Shown here: positions 16,053 through 24,650 of the stretch, in pieces
How positions within the stretch are numbered: the first letter of the stretch is position 1
How the letters are laid out: each line of letters starts with the position of its first letter
Origin: Paenibacillus timonensis
GTDB taxonomy: Bacteria; Bacillota; Bacilli; Paenibacillales; Paenibacillaceae
Reading direction: 5' to 3'
DNA: 64,000 bases
Assembly: GCF_022427145.1 (NCBI RefSeq)
Contig: NZ_JAKSXN010000001.1
Location: 62,001 to 126,000 of the forward strand
Program-made: the position numbers and the translations under genes
Notes under the pieces: model-generated
Database searches by the model: none
What the model saw: only the letters and a program-made list of their open reading frames with translations
Told to the model about the DNA's origin: nothing

Positions 16053-16934
16053 GTGGAACTGACGCAATTGGAGTATTTTCTGACGGTCGCCCGCTTGCAG
16101 CACATGACCCAAGCCTCTAAGGCGCTGAATTTGACCCAGCCGGCCTTAAGCCATGCCATAGCCAAACTCGAACACGAACTTGGCGTTCCGCTCTTCGAAC
16201 GAAGCGGTCGTAACCTGGAGCTTAACCGGTATGGACGGATGTTCGCGATATGGGTGGAACGGGCGATGCAGGATCTGGGAAACGGGATGCGGGAATTGCA
16301 GGAATGGACGAACCCGGATACGGGCGTCATTGCGATGTCTTACCTGAATATCCTGGGCGTTGATCTTGTGCCTTCTTTGATCCGCGATTACCGGCGGACC
16401 CATCCGCAGGTCCGGTTCGAATTGACGCAAGGAAATCTCGGAGATATCGACGAGCATCTGGACAAAGGCCTCTCCGACCTGATGATCACTTCCCGCGAAT
16501 CGTTTATGGAGCTCCATGAATGGATCGTGATCCAAACGCTTCCGCTGTATATCGTTGTTTCGGCACAACACCGTTTGGCCCAGCGCCCTTCGTTAAGCTT
16601 GACGGAATTATCCGGGGAACCGTTCGTTGGACTGAAAAACAACTGTGGACTCAAAGCAACCATCCTATCCCGATTCCAAAGCACCGGGTTTACGCTGGCA
16701 TCGACGTATGACGCAGAGGATTTGATCACGGTGGCGGGATTCATTAAAGCCGGCCTAGGCGTGTCCGTCCTGCCGAAAACGATGGGTTTGGAACTCGACG
16801 GACTTGTCTGGATCCCGATTCAAGAGGATGGCTGGCAGTGGGAACTGGGTTTGAAATGGCGAAAAGACCGCTATGTGTCGCCGGCGGCCAAACGGTTCAT
16901 CGACTATGTGCGAGGAATCAGCCCGATTGCGTAA
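16053..16934 (+). CDS. LysR-family transcriptional regulator
   Basis: About 293 residues. The N-terminal winged HTH reads MTQASKALNLTQPALSHAIA followed by LEHELGVPLFERSGR. The remainder is a periplasmic-binding-like effector domain. GTG at 16053 is preferred to the one at 16044 because GAGGTG is well spaced before it. The gene diverges from the SnoaL-SDR operon, the classical arrangement for a LysR activator and its target. The effector is unknown. Confidence 0.9.
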   Translation: MELTQLEYFLTVARLQHMTQASKALNLTQPALSHAIAKLEHELGVPLFERSGRNLELNRYGRMFAIWVERAMQDLGNGMRELQEWTNPDTGVIAMSYLNILGVDLVPSLIRDYRRTHPQVRFELTQGNLGDIDEHLDKGLSDLMITSRESFMELHEWIVIQTLPLYIVVSAQHRLAQRPSLSLTELSGEPFVGLKNNCGLKATILSRFQSTGFTLASTYDAEDLITVAGFIKAGLGVSVLPKTMGLELDGLVWIPIQEDGWQWELGLKWRKDRYVSPAAKRFIDYVRGISPIA

Positions 16935-16939
16935 AAATG

Positions 16940-16973
16940 CCGGCCCGAAGTCCGATGGACTCATACGGGCCGG
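16940..16973. terminator. GC-rich hairpin between convergent genes
   Basis: CCGGCCCG pairs with CGGGCCGG, with an inner AGTCC/GGACT helix. It covers the last codons of the minus-strand gene and has no strong T tail, so terminator function is only likely. Confidence 0.45.
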
Positions 16974-17656
16974 TCCGGAAAGTCACTCAACGGCCTCGCC
17001 AGTCCCGACCAGACGTGCGGCACCGCTTCCACGGGAGAGGCGAACACCGCCTTTAAATAACGTGTTACGTGTTGGACCCGTCGTTCGATCAGCACCTCCC
17101 GGATCTCCGAAGCCCGAGCCGGAGTACTGCCGGTTGCCGGATTGGGGAACGCGCCCAACGGGAGGAACATGTCCGGGCTTTTCTTATAGGAGCTGCGTCC
17201 CGGATACCGAGGCGTGCTGCCCGAATCGTATTTGGACAGTTTCACGGACAAGGCATGTTCGGCAAGCAGCGAAGCCGCATCGAACTCCAATACGGCAAAT
17301 CCCTCGCCGGGTTCCCGGCGAGCATACGTGGCCATCATCTTCCGGCAATCCCTAACCGTCGGCCAAAAGAAAACGTGGCGGTCCAAATAAGCCCGAAACT
17401 CCTCCATTGTCGTCCCTTCGCCGATCATGGATTCGGCAATGCGCAGATTGGCGTTGATCGTCAGCTCATATTCGCCGGCTTGCACCTTGACTGGCTGTAA
17501 CCTTCGTTTGCCGATCCATGCCGGGTTCATTTGCGAACTGGACCACAGGTTATCGCTGGAAGCGATCGATGGCAAGTTCCCGGTTCTGGTAAAATGATAC
17601 AGCGACTTACGGCCTTTGCTTTTGGTGACGGCGGCTATAACTTCTTCGTACATCAT
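16961..17656 (-). CDS. DUF7002-like protein of unknown function
   Basis: 231 residues, RBS AGGAGGAGCGA before ATG. It begins with KSLYHFTRTGNLPSIASSDN, a pattern seen at the NAD-binding start of DarT/ADP-ribosyltransferase-like folds. RHVFFWPTVRDCRK near residue 95 resembles DUF7002 proteins. No catalytic glutamate can be assigned with confidence. It stands alone between convergent lysR and a downstream-facing HD gene; no antitoxin-like partner is visible. Function is not assigned. Confidence 0.6.
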   Translation of the reverse strand: MMYEEVIAAVTKSKGRKSLYHFTRTGNLPSIASSDNLWSSSQMNPAWIGKRRLQPVKVQAGEYELTINANLRIAESMIGEGTTMEEFRAYLDRHVFFWPTVRDCRKMMATYARREPGEGFAVLEFDAASLLAEHALSVKLSKYDSGSTPRYPGRSSYKKSPDMFLPLGAFPNPATGSTPARASEIREVLIERRVQHVTRYLKAVFASPVEAVPHVWSGLARPLSDFPDRPV

Positions 17657-17729
17657 TCGCTCCTCCTGGCAGGGGTTCTATGATCACTATTCCTTAAAAA
17701 TGGCAAAGCTATGATCCCCGTTTACCAAG

Positions 17730-17766
17730 AAAAGACCTCATTCCGCAGTAAAGGGAAATGAGGTCC
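17730..17766 (-). terminator. Terminator after the HD-domain gene
   Basis: Minus strand GACCTCATT, 14-base loop, AATGAGGTC followed by TTTTCTT. Confidence 0.75.
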
Positions 17767-17784
17767 TATTCGTTTTCGATTCGG

Positions 17785-18444
17785 CTATTGGCGAATCCCG
17801 CTTTCATGCTCCAACGCTTCCTGCGTAATCCGCTTGATGTCGATCGGCGACGTTGTCCCCTCGTTCACCATGTCCGTCAATATTTCCCGGAGGAAATAAT
17901 CGACGCAATGGAGATCGATGTTTTTGATTTTTACCAGGGCGTCGCGGTACATTTTGACGAATTCCTTCTCCGTGTTGCCCCGCTGAAGCTCGGCAAATGC
18001 CTCATAAACCTGGTCCAGCTTGTCGGCAACCTCCAGGATCAACCCCTCGACGGTCTCGTCCTTCCCTTCGCGCAATTGGTTGCGAAAGATCGTTTTGAAC
18101 TCCTCGGGAATATGCTCGTCGATGAAATTGTGAACCATGCCCTCTTCAACCTGTTGGATCAAATTCCGCAGCTCGATCGAGGCATGTTTTACCGGCGTTT
18201 TGATGTCCCCGATAAAAATTTCGCCGTAATCGTGGCTGCTCGTAATCTCGTATAATTTCTTCCAGTCGATGGCAACGCCGTTTTGTTCTTCGATATCGGC
18301 CAAGGTTTTGGCGTATTGCACGACCTTCCAGGAGTGCGCCGCCACGCTATGTTCTTCGAATTTGAACCTTCCGGGACAGCGATAGATGCGTTCTAACTCG
18401 TTTAAGGAACGAAAGTAAGCGTGAATGCCCATCGGATCAGCCAT
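17785..18444 (-). CDS. HD-domain phosphohydrolase, YfbR-like 5'-deoxynucleotidase
   Basis: About 219 residues. The HD metal-binding signature is complete: EEHSVAAHSWKV (first His), SSHDYGE (His-Asp) and a late Asp in EVADKLDQ. GDIKTPVK after the HD motif matches YfbR-type 5'-deoxyribonucleotidases, which remove phosphate from dNMPs. The start is uncertain because no clear RBS is present; 18444 gives the usual family length, and 18480 is the longest option. It stands alone, with a terminator beyond it. Confidence 0.82.
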   Translation of the reverse strand: MADPMGIHAYFRSLNELERIYRCPGRFKFEEHSVAAHSWKVVQYAKTLADIEEQNGVAIDWKKLYEITSSHDYGEIFIGDIKTPVKHASIELRNLIQQVEEGMVHNFIDEHIPEEFKTIFRNQLREGKDETVEGLILEVADKLDQVYEAFAELQRGNTEKEFVKMYRDALVKIKNIDLHCVDYFLREILTDMVNEGTTSPIDIKRITQEALEHESGIRQ

Positions 18445-18570
18445 CTTTCTGTGTGGTTTTTCCCCCAGTATAGATGGCAATTGTCATGGGAACGTCAAAT
18501 CCGGCGTTTCTTTCCCATGTCTGACTCGTTCAAATACGTCGTCACCCGCCCTGAAATATTTACGTCTTTG

Positions 18571-18657
18571 TCTAACGCTTACGGGAGAGCTTATTTCCTG
18601 GTTTCTCCTGAGATCAGGGGCGGTTTAGCCCCCTTAAGCGCTCTGATCAGCGTTAGA
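18571..18657. repeat. Structured palindromic intergenic repeat
   Basis: Ends TCTAACGC (18571-18578) and GCGTTAGA (18650-18657) are exact inverted copies. Inside are AGAGC/GCTCT, CCTGA-GA-TCAGG and GGGGC/GCCCC hairpins. A further AGCGTTAG copy follows at about 18699. The rest of the gap 18445-18823 holds no gene I can support. Confidence 0.65.
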
Positions 18658-18823
18658 AATGAAACTCCCCTCGTTTCGCCCCAATAAGCATCCTGGCAAG
18701 CGTTAGCGCAAACACGCTCGGGACAGTTTGATCATTTGGCTCCGCCTCGTTCGTCAAGCGCCGATTTTCGGAGAATGGATCCATCGCGATCCTCTCCAAA
18801 CAAGGAAGAGGATCAGGAGTACG

Positions 18824-19327
18824 TCAGTTGAACTCTTCCCCCTCATCCCCGCCTTCGCGGATGAGCGGCGCGAATTTCCCTCTGACCTGTTCCGCCAGCC
18901 GCTGCGGCACGATCTCCATCTGCATGCCGATTTTGCCGGCGGAGACGAGGATGGTGTCCAAGCTTTCCGCACGGCTGTCGATAAACGTCGGAAACAGCTT
19001 CTTCATGCCGACCGGCGAGCAGCCGCCGCGGACGTATCCGGTTTGCTGCTGCAAATCCTTGAGCGGAAGCATCTCCAGCTTTTTGACTCCGGCGGCTTTG
19101 GCCGCCTTCTTCAGGTCCAGCTCCTCGGCGACCGGGATGATGAACACGAAGTTCGCCGCCCCCTGATGCGCTACCAGCGTTTTGTAAACCTTCTCCTCCG
19201 GTTTGCCGATTTTCTCCGCCACCGCGGTTCCGTGAATTTGCCCGTCCTCCGCGTCGTACGCGTGAATTTGATACGCCGTTTTGGACTTGTCCAGCATCCG
19301 CATGGCATTCGTTTTTAGCTCCGCCAT
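18824..19327 (-). CDS. ybaK: Cys-tRNA(Pro)/aminoacyl-tRNA deacylase, YbaK family
   Basis: 167 residues. The YbaK/EbsC signature is clear: TNAMRMLDKSKTAYQIHAYD at the start, KVYKTLVAHQG, and GYVRGGCSPVGMKK near the middle. LFPTFIDSRAESLD follows. These trans-editing proteins hydrolyse mischarged Cys-tRNA(Pro) in the cytoplasm. The start at 19327 has AAAAGGAG eight bases upstream; a GTG at 19336 would overlap that site. It stands alone, on the strand opposite the lrp-lysE pair. Confidence 0.93.
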   Translation of the reverse strand: MAELKTNAMRMLDKSKTAYQIHAYDAEDGQIHGTAVAEKIGKPEEKVYKTLVAHQGAANFVFIIPVAEELDLKKAAKAAGVKKLEMLPLKDLQQQTGYVRGGCSPVGMKKLFPTFIDSRAESLDTILVSAGKIGMQMEIVPQRLAEQVRGKFAPLIREGGDEGEEFN

Positions 19328-19511
19328 TGCTGCCACTCCTTTTCTATCCCTTTATTTCCTTTAGGGTTATCCTAGCACTTCAACCAAACGGAGGACAGGC
19401 CCGGTTTGCTTAAAATCGTTTTGCCGGAACTTCAAACGGGGACATTTCCAGTAATATAATTAGTCTGTTTCGCGATTTTACCTTAATTCATTTCGCATTT
19501 TACGCATAAGG

Positions 19512-19540
19512 TTTACATTATTTTAATCATTTTCTATGAT
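19512..19540 (+). promoter_or_regulatory. Sigma-A promoter of the lrp-lysE operon
   Basis: TTTACA, 17-base spacer, TATGAT, 33 bases before the TTG start. Confidence 0.6.
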
Positions 19541-19573
19541 AGGTTTAAATCCATTGAGAGAGAAGGTGTTCCC

Positions 19574-20014
19574 TTGGACGTTACCGATCAGCGGATTTTG
19601 AACGCTCTTAAACAAAACAGCCGCATAACCGCATCCGACATCGGCAAACAGGTCGGCCTCTCCGTTCCCGCCGTTTCCGAACGCATCCGCAAGCTGGAGG
19701 AAGCCGGCGTCATCGAAGCCTATACGGTTAAAATCAACCGGGCGAAAACGGGGCATAAGCTGCTGGCTTTTATTTTCGTCGGCATCGAGCACACCAAACA
19801 CGTCGAACCGTTTCGCGAAGCGATCGTGGCATGCGAACCGGTCCTCGAGTGCCACCATATCGCCGGCGAATACGATTATTTGCTGAAGGTGCTGGTTGAA
19901 GATACATCGACGCTGGAGCACTTTTTGTCGGGGACCTTAAAGAAGATTCCCGGCGTCGTGAAGAGCAACACAATGATCACCCTGTCCACCTTAAAAGAAA
20001 ACATCAACCTATGA
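19574..20014 (+). CDS. Lrp/AsnC-family transcriptional regulator
   Basis: 146 residues. TTG is the first codon, with AAGGTG six bases upstream. The HTH is in RITASDIGKQVGLSVPAVSE near residues 17-36. The C-terminal RAM (AsnC-type) domain contains HHIAGEYDYLLKVLVED, the usual ligand-binding stretch. It overlaps the LysE-family gene by four bases (ATGA), so it most likely senses an amino acid and controls its own operon. Confidence 0.92.
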   Translation: MDVTDQRILNALKQNSRITASDIGKQVGLSVPAVSERIRKLEEAGVIEAYTVKINRAKTGHKLLAFIFVGIEHTKHVEPFREAIVACEPVLECHHIAGEYDYLLKVLVEDTSTLEHFLSGTLKKIPGVVKSNTMITLSTLKENINL

Positions 20015-20643
20015 GACGAAGCGCAAGCATGCTCCTGCGCGGCTTTAGATTCGGAATGCTGCTGCAGTTGGCCGTCGGACCGGTCTGCCTGTTCCTATTT
20101 CAAGCCGGTTCCCTCCATGGTTTTTGGGTAGCGGAAGCCGGCGTCCTGGGAGTAACCCTGGTCGACACGTCATATATGACGGCGGCGATATTGGGGCTCT
20201 CCTCCCTGCTGGATCGCAAACGGATCCGGCCCATGCTCCACGGGTTCGGTGCGATTATTCTGGGGCTGTTCGGCGTAAGCGCGATTCTGGGCGCTTTTCA
20301 GATTGCGATTCTGCCAAGCTTAACCCTGCCGGCTTGGGGTGGCGATGAGGACACCTGGGCGTACGCCATGCTGCTGACCGCCTCCAATCCGCTAACGATC
20401 CTGTTCTGGGCAGGCGTGTTTACCTCCAAAATCACCGAGGCGGGCATCCGCCGCATCGATGTGTCCCGTTTTGCGCTGGGGGCGTTGCTGGCAACCTTCG
20501 CTTTTCTCACCATGATCGCGTTGCTCGGCAGCTTGGCGAACGCGTATCTTCCGCAGCAGCTGTCGCAGGTTTTGAATGTTCTCGTCGGCTTCATCCTGCT
20601 GGCCTTTGCGCTTCGCTTGGCCATAACAAGCCGTAAATCTTAA
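20011..20643 (+). CDS. LysE/RhtB-family amino acid exporter
   Basis: 210 residues with about six TM segments. The N-terminal GMLLQLAVGPVCLFLFQAG and the central TASNPLTILFWAGVF are hallmarks of the LysE/RhtB family. It is translationally coupled to an Lrp/AsnC regulator, the typical pairing for exporters that relieve amino acid overload. The particular amino acid cannot be read from the sequence. Confidence 0.9.
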   Translation: MRRSASMLLRGFRFGMLLQLAVGPVCLFLFQAGSLHGFWVAEAGVLGVTLVDTSYMTAAILGLSSLLDRKRIRPMLHGFGAIILGLFGVSAILGAFQIAILPSLTLPAWGGDEDTWAYAMLLTASNPLTILFWAGVFTSKITEAGIRRIDVSRFALGALLATFAFLTMIALLGSLANAYLPQQLSQVLNVLVGFILLAFALRLAITSRKS

Positions 20644-20749
20644 CAGGAAACCCGATCGCTCTTCACGCTCCCCTAACAAACGCTCCTTATGCTGAACGTA
20701 AGAACCTCGCCTCCCGAATTCGGGCGAACCATCAGCAGGAGGGAATCCC

Positions 20750-21736
20750 ATGCCGGCCTTATGGATGCATTTGGAATACGGTCAACGGCTAGCGGCCGAA
20801 TTTCGGGACCGTTTATCTTTTTTAAGCGAGTTTCCCGCAAAACGCAATCTCTACCACGCCGGTTGCCAGGGGCCGGATGTTCTGCTTTTTCATCGATTTT
20901 GGTCCTGGCGCGGCCCCAGCCGAGCGGTTCGGCTCGGCAATCTGATGCATAGTCGCAACTGCGGGCCGGTTTTGGTCGATGTTTTCTCCCAAAGCCTCAT
21001 GCTCCCCGAGCCCGATCGCTCGGAGGCCTTGCTATATTTCCTCGGTTTTCTCACCCACCATCTGCTCGATCGCAATCTGCACCCCTACATCAACTGGAAC
21101 GCCGGTTACAAAGGAATGGACCATCAGCGCTTCGAACTTGCCTTGGACGCCGCATTTCTGCGGAAACTCAAGCATGAGGACGTTTCGCGCTTGCCCGGGT
21201 GGAAAGAAATCGACCTGAACGCCGGGCTGCCGCTGCCCATCCGCCGAATTCTCCGCGATACTTCAATGCTTCATTATCCGGAATTGGCCGGACTTTCCTT
21301 GGATGGCTGGCAAGCGGCCTATCTGGACATGCGGTTCGCATTCCGCTTGATGTTCGATCCCAAGGGCTGGAAAAAATCGCTGGCGGCAGGCTCGCTTCGC
21401 GGGCTCTTTTATCCGTCCATTCCTTCCCTTTCCGCCGCTGGATTGCCGGACTATCTAAACGAACGGCATGCCGAATGGCGGCATTCGGCCGTATTATCCG
21501 AAGTCAGAACGGAAAGCGTGTGGGAGTTGTGGGAGCAGGCGCTCCAGGACGCTGGAAAAGTGCTTGATGCCCTGGCGGAGTGGCTGAACGAAGAAATCCC
21601 CGAAGCATCCGCGCGGAAACGGGAACAGTTCCGGCAAACGTTAGGGGATCTCTCGTACGATACGGGAAAAGAATGCGTTCGCAATCTGGTGAATCGATTC
21701 GCGGAGCCAATTTGGAACCGCCGGGAAACCGGTTAA
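20750..21736 (+). CDS. Zinc-dependent phospholipase C-like protein
   Basis: 328 residues without a signal peptide. The N-terminal 200 residues carry the histidine pattern of the zinc-dependent phospholipase C domain: HAGCQGPDVLLFHRF, MHSRN, FLTHHLLDRNLHPYINW and MDHQRFELALD. These supply several His/Asp metal ligands. Proteins of this group in Bacillota are often cytoplasmic and of undefined substrate. The RBS AGGAGG is well placed. It is convergent with the MFS gene, only 14 bases away. Confidence 0.85.
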   Translation: MPALWMHLEYGQRLAAEFRDRLSFLSEFPAKRNLYHAGCQGPDVLLFHRFWSWRGPSRAVRLGNLMHSRNCGPVLVDVFSQSLMLPEPDRSEALLYFLGFLTHHLLDRNLHPYINWNAGYKGMDHQRFELALDAAFLRKLKHEDVSRLPGWKEIDLNAGLPLPIRRILRDTSMLHYPELAGLSLDGWQAAYLDMRFAFRLMFDPKGWKKSLAAGSLRGLFYPSIPSLSAAGLPDYLNERHAEWRHSAVLSEVRTESVWELWEQALQDAGKVLDALAEWLNEEIPEASARKREQFRQTLGDLSYDTGKECVRNLVNRFAEPIWNRRETG

Positions 21737-21750
21737 CGCCTACCAGCCGC

Positions 21751-23061
21751 TTAAGCCGTCGCAGGCGACTGCGTTCCGGTTTCGGAATCGCCGCTTTCAT
21801 CCCTTAGGGCGTCCGCCTTGCCTTGGCCCAGGTTCAATTTTGCCACAACGGCGATGCCCAAGCCGAAGAACAGCAGCAGCGACAAGATCCCCAAACGCGG
21901 ATTACCGGTTATCTGCCCCATGAGCCCGAACGCAAACGGCCCAAAAATGGAAGAAAATTTACTCGTAATGTTGACGAAGCCGAAAAATTCGCCCGTCCGG
22001 TTCGGCGGCATCAAATCGCTCAGGATGGAACGGGAGATCGATTGGCTTCCTCCCTGTACCAACCCAACCATAATGGCCAGAATATAGAAATGCAGCGCGC
22101 TGGTCATGCCGAATCCCAAGAGAACGATCAGCACATAGGTACACAGCGAGGCGATCAGCACCCGCTTGGGGCCAAGGCGCACCGCCGCTTTTCCAAGCAG
22201 GACCGTGCTGGGGAACCCGACAAATTGCGTGATGAGCAGCGCCAAGATCAGGTCGCTGGTGCCGATTCCGAGCGTTGTTCCATAGATGGTCGCCATCAGG
22301 ATGATCGTGTTGATCCCGTCATTGTAAAACCAAAAAGCGGCGATCATGCGAAACAACTGCGGAAAGCGCCGGATATCCTTGAATGTGCCACCGACCCGTC
22401 GCCCCGCCGCCCGCACATACCCTACCGCCGTTAAGCCGAGCGTTTGCTTGGGCAAATTTGGCACTTTACGCATGATCGGTAAAGAGAAAACAAGCCACCA
22501 TAAACCTACGCTCAAAAAGGACAACCGGGTCCCCGCAAGCTCATCCCCCAAACCGAGCCACTGCGGCTGTTGAATCATCAACAGATTGATCGCCAGCAGG
22601 ATCCCTCCACCAACATATCCGGCCGCATATCCTTTGGCCGATACGTCGTCCCGGTGCCGGGAAGGTACCAGGTCGGGCAGCATGGCGTCGTAGAACGTCA
22701 GGCTTCCGGAGAACCCCACCGTCGTGATAACGAGCAGCGCCGAGGCGAGCAGCCAATCCCCCGGGCCTACGAGCGCGAAACCTGCCGTAGCCGAAATGCC
22801 CAGCAGCGCGAACCAGGTCAGGAACGACGTTTTTCGCCCCGACAGGTCTGCGATCGATCCCAGCAGCGGCGAGATGACAGCCACCAACGCCATGCCGATG
22901 GCATGCGTGTAAGCCAAATAGGAAGCCGCGGTAGCTTCGCTTAAGCCTTGCGCAGCCACTCCGGCGTAGAATATAGGCAGTACCGCCGCCAACACGGTGG
23001 TCGCGTAGGCCGAATTGGCCCAATCATAAAGGATCCAGGCGCGGATCGCCGATTTGTTCAT
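21751..23061 (-). CDS. UMF1-type MFS transporter (Atg22/BtlA-like)
   Basis: 436 residues with about 12 TM segments. The opening RAWILYDWANSAYATTVLAA and the segment YDAMLPDLVPSRHRDDVSAK are characteristic of the UMF1 (vacuole effluxer Atg22-like) family. AAGGGG precedes the ATG. It has no evident partner genes. The substrate is unknown in most bacterial members. Confidence 0.9.
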   Translation of the reverse strand: MNKSAIRAWILYDWANSAYATTVLAAVLPIFYAGVAAQGLSEATAASYLAYTHAIGMALVAVISPLLGSIADLSGRKTSFLTWFALLGISATAGFALVGPGDWLLASALLVITTVGFSGSLTFYDAMLPDLVPSRHRDDVSAKGYAAGYVGGGILLAINLLMIQQPQWLGLGDELAGTRLSFLSVGLWWLVFSLPIMRKVPNLPKQTLGLTAVGYVRAAGRRVGGTFKDIRRFPQLFRMIAAFWFYNDGINTIILMATIYGTTLGIGTSDLILALLITQFVGFPSTVLLGKAAVRLGPKRVLIASLCTYVLIVLLGFGMTSALHFYILAIMVGLVQGGSQSISRSILSDLMPPNRTGEFFGFVNITSKFSSIFGPFAFGLMGQITGNPRLGILSLLLFFGLGIAVVAKLNLGQGKADALRDESGDSETGTQSPATA

Positions 23062-23214
23062 TTTGAGGGTTCCCCTTTCCCAATTAAATGGTTAGATTAT
23101 AGATAAATAATATTAACGGCGTGTTTCGCCGGTGTTTGCTCTGAATAAAACCGTCAATGTAAAATAGAAACTTGAAACTTTCAATCCCGGTATGGGTGGA
23201 ACGGAGAATGAGTC

Positions 23215-24327
23215 ATGGCCGATACGTTAAAATCGATGTATAACGAGGCTTTTCTGCGCGATTTCGGCGACAAAGTGAAGGGAGCCTACGCGTCTTTCGA
23301 CGCGGAACGGTTCGTTGGCGACGTGATGGATGGAACGTGGGAGAAGTTGGAGTTAAAGGCAAGGATGCGGCAAATCACGCTGAGGCTGGGTTCTCAATTG
23401 CCGGAGGCATTTTCGGAGGCGGTTGCCGTCTTGTTCGCAATCGACGAATCCTGCGTCGGGTTCCCGTATCTGTTCTTCCCCGACTTCGTCGAGGTGTTTG
23501 GCGGTGCCGAAGCCGATTGGCCGCTTGCGATGCAGGCGTTGGAACGGTTTACGCCGAAGTCGTCCGCCGAGTTTGCTGTCCGTTCGTTTATCGAGCGGGA
23601 TCCCGAGCGGATGATGTCGCAGATGGCGGCATGGGCTGGCCACGAGAACGAGCACGTGCGCCGCTTGGCGAGCGAAGGCTGCCGGCCGCGCCTACCGTGG
23701 GGACAAGCTTTGCCGATATTCAAACGCGACCCGGCGCCGATCCTGCCGATCCTGGAACGGTTGAAGGCCGATCCCAGCTTGTACGTCCGCAAGAGCGTGG
23801 CCAACAACCTGAATGATATCGCCAAGGATCATCCCGGGTTGGTTCTGGAGCTCGCTCGCCGCTGGAAAGGGGCCCACCCCCACACCGACTGGATCGTCCG
23901 TCACGGCTGCCGAACCATGATTCGCAAGGGCGGGCCTGAAGCGCTGGAGCTGTTCGGCTACGCCGCGGCAGGCGAAGGCGAGCCGCTGGCAACGTCGGCG
24001 ACGCTCTCGGCCGACCCGGCCGTGCTGCGCATCGGCGACAGCGGAGAGCTCCGCTACGAGCTGTCGATTCGCGAAGGCGAACCGGTCAAGGTGCGGGTCG
24101 AATACGGCATCGACTTCGTCAAAGCCGGCGGCCGCACCTCGCGCAAACTGTTCCTGCTGTCGGACAAAACCGTCCCCGGCGGTGCCCGGATCGGCGGAAC
24201 GCGTCGGCATGGTTGGGCCGATCTCACGACCCGCCGCCACTACCCCGGCGAACACCGCATCGTACTGCTCGTCAACGGCGTGGAAACGGCCGAAACCGTT
24301 TTAACGCTGCAAGCCGGCAGCAAATAG
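23215..24327 (+). CDS. alkC: DNA alkylation repair glycosylase, AlkC-like
   Basis: 370 residues. The first ~250 residues form HEAT-like helical repeats with ESCVGFPYLFFPDFVE, HENEHVRRLASEGCRPRLPW and DPSLYVRKSVANNLNDIAKD, typical of AlkC/AlkD DNA glycosylases. Residues ~260-365 form a beta-sandwich domain as in AlkC (GELRYELSI, then GARIGGTRRHGWADLTTR). AlkC removes cationic 3-alkyl purines from DNA without base flipping. GGAG lies eight bases before the ATG and a terminator follows directly. Confidence 0.88.
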   Translation: MADTLKSMYNEAFLRDFGDKVKGAYASFDAERFVGDVMDGTWEKLELKARMRQITLRLGSQLPEAFSEAVAVLFAIDESCVGFPYLFFPDFVEVFGGAEADWPLAMQALERFTPKSSAEFAVRSFIERDPERMMSQMAAWAGHENEHVRRLASEGCRPRLPWGQALPIFKRDPAPILPILERLKADPSLYVRKSVANNLNDIAKDHPGLVLELARRWKGAHPHTDWIVRHGCRTMIRKGGPEALELFGYAAAGEGEPLATSATLSADPAVLRIGDSGELRYELSIREGEPVKVRVEYGIDFVKAGGRTSRKLFLLSDKTVPGGARIGGTRRHGWADLTTRRHYPGEHRIVLLVNGVETAETVLTLQAGSK

Positions 24328-24359
24328 AAAAGACCTGGCCCGCTTGGCCAGGTCTTTTT
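24328..24359 (+). terminator. Intrinsic terminator after alkC
   Basis: AAAAGACCTGGCC, loop CGCTT, GGCCAGGTCTTTTT. Confidence 0.92.
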
Positions 24360-24383
24360 GTTATTTTCATGGCAACGGGTTCG

Positions 24384-24520
24384 ACTGCAAAAGTGCAGCT
24401 CATTTGTACTCAAAAGCCCATAACTCGCCTAATTTTCATCAAACTTTGCATTTCATCCGCTTTAATGCGGGGTTTCGCACGCATATGAACTGCATGTTTG
24501 CAGTTGGGGCTTAGGCGTGG
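24384..24520. repeat. Palindromic intergenic element
   Basis: It contains CTGCA-AAAG-TGCAG at the left, AACTGCA-TGTT-TGCAGTT near 24488-24505, and long-range pairs CGCCTAA/TTAGGCG and AAGCCC/GGGCTT. The rest of the gap to 24650 is a degenerate run of ACTGCT-like units with no gene. Confidence 0.45.
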
Positions 24521-24650
24521 AGTTAAGGAAGGGACACTGTTTGGCGTGGAATTAACGATGGCTACTGCTGACTGCTGTGACGGACTACTGTTACCGATTG
24601 CTATTACCGGCTATTGCTCCCGTTGACCGTCCCCGGACTAGCTGCTTCGG

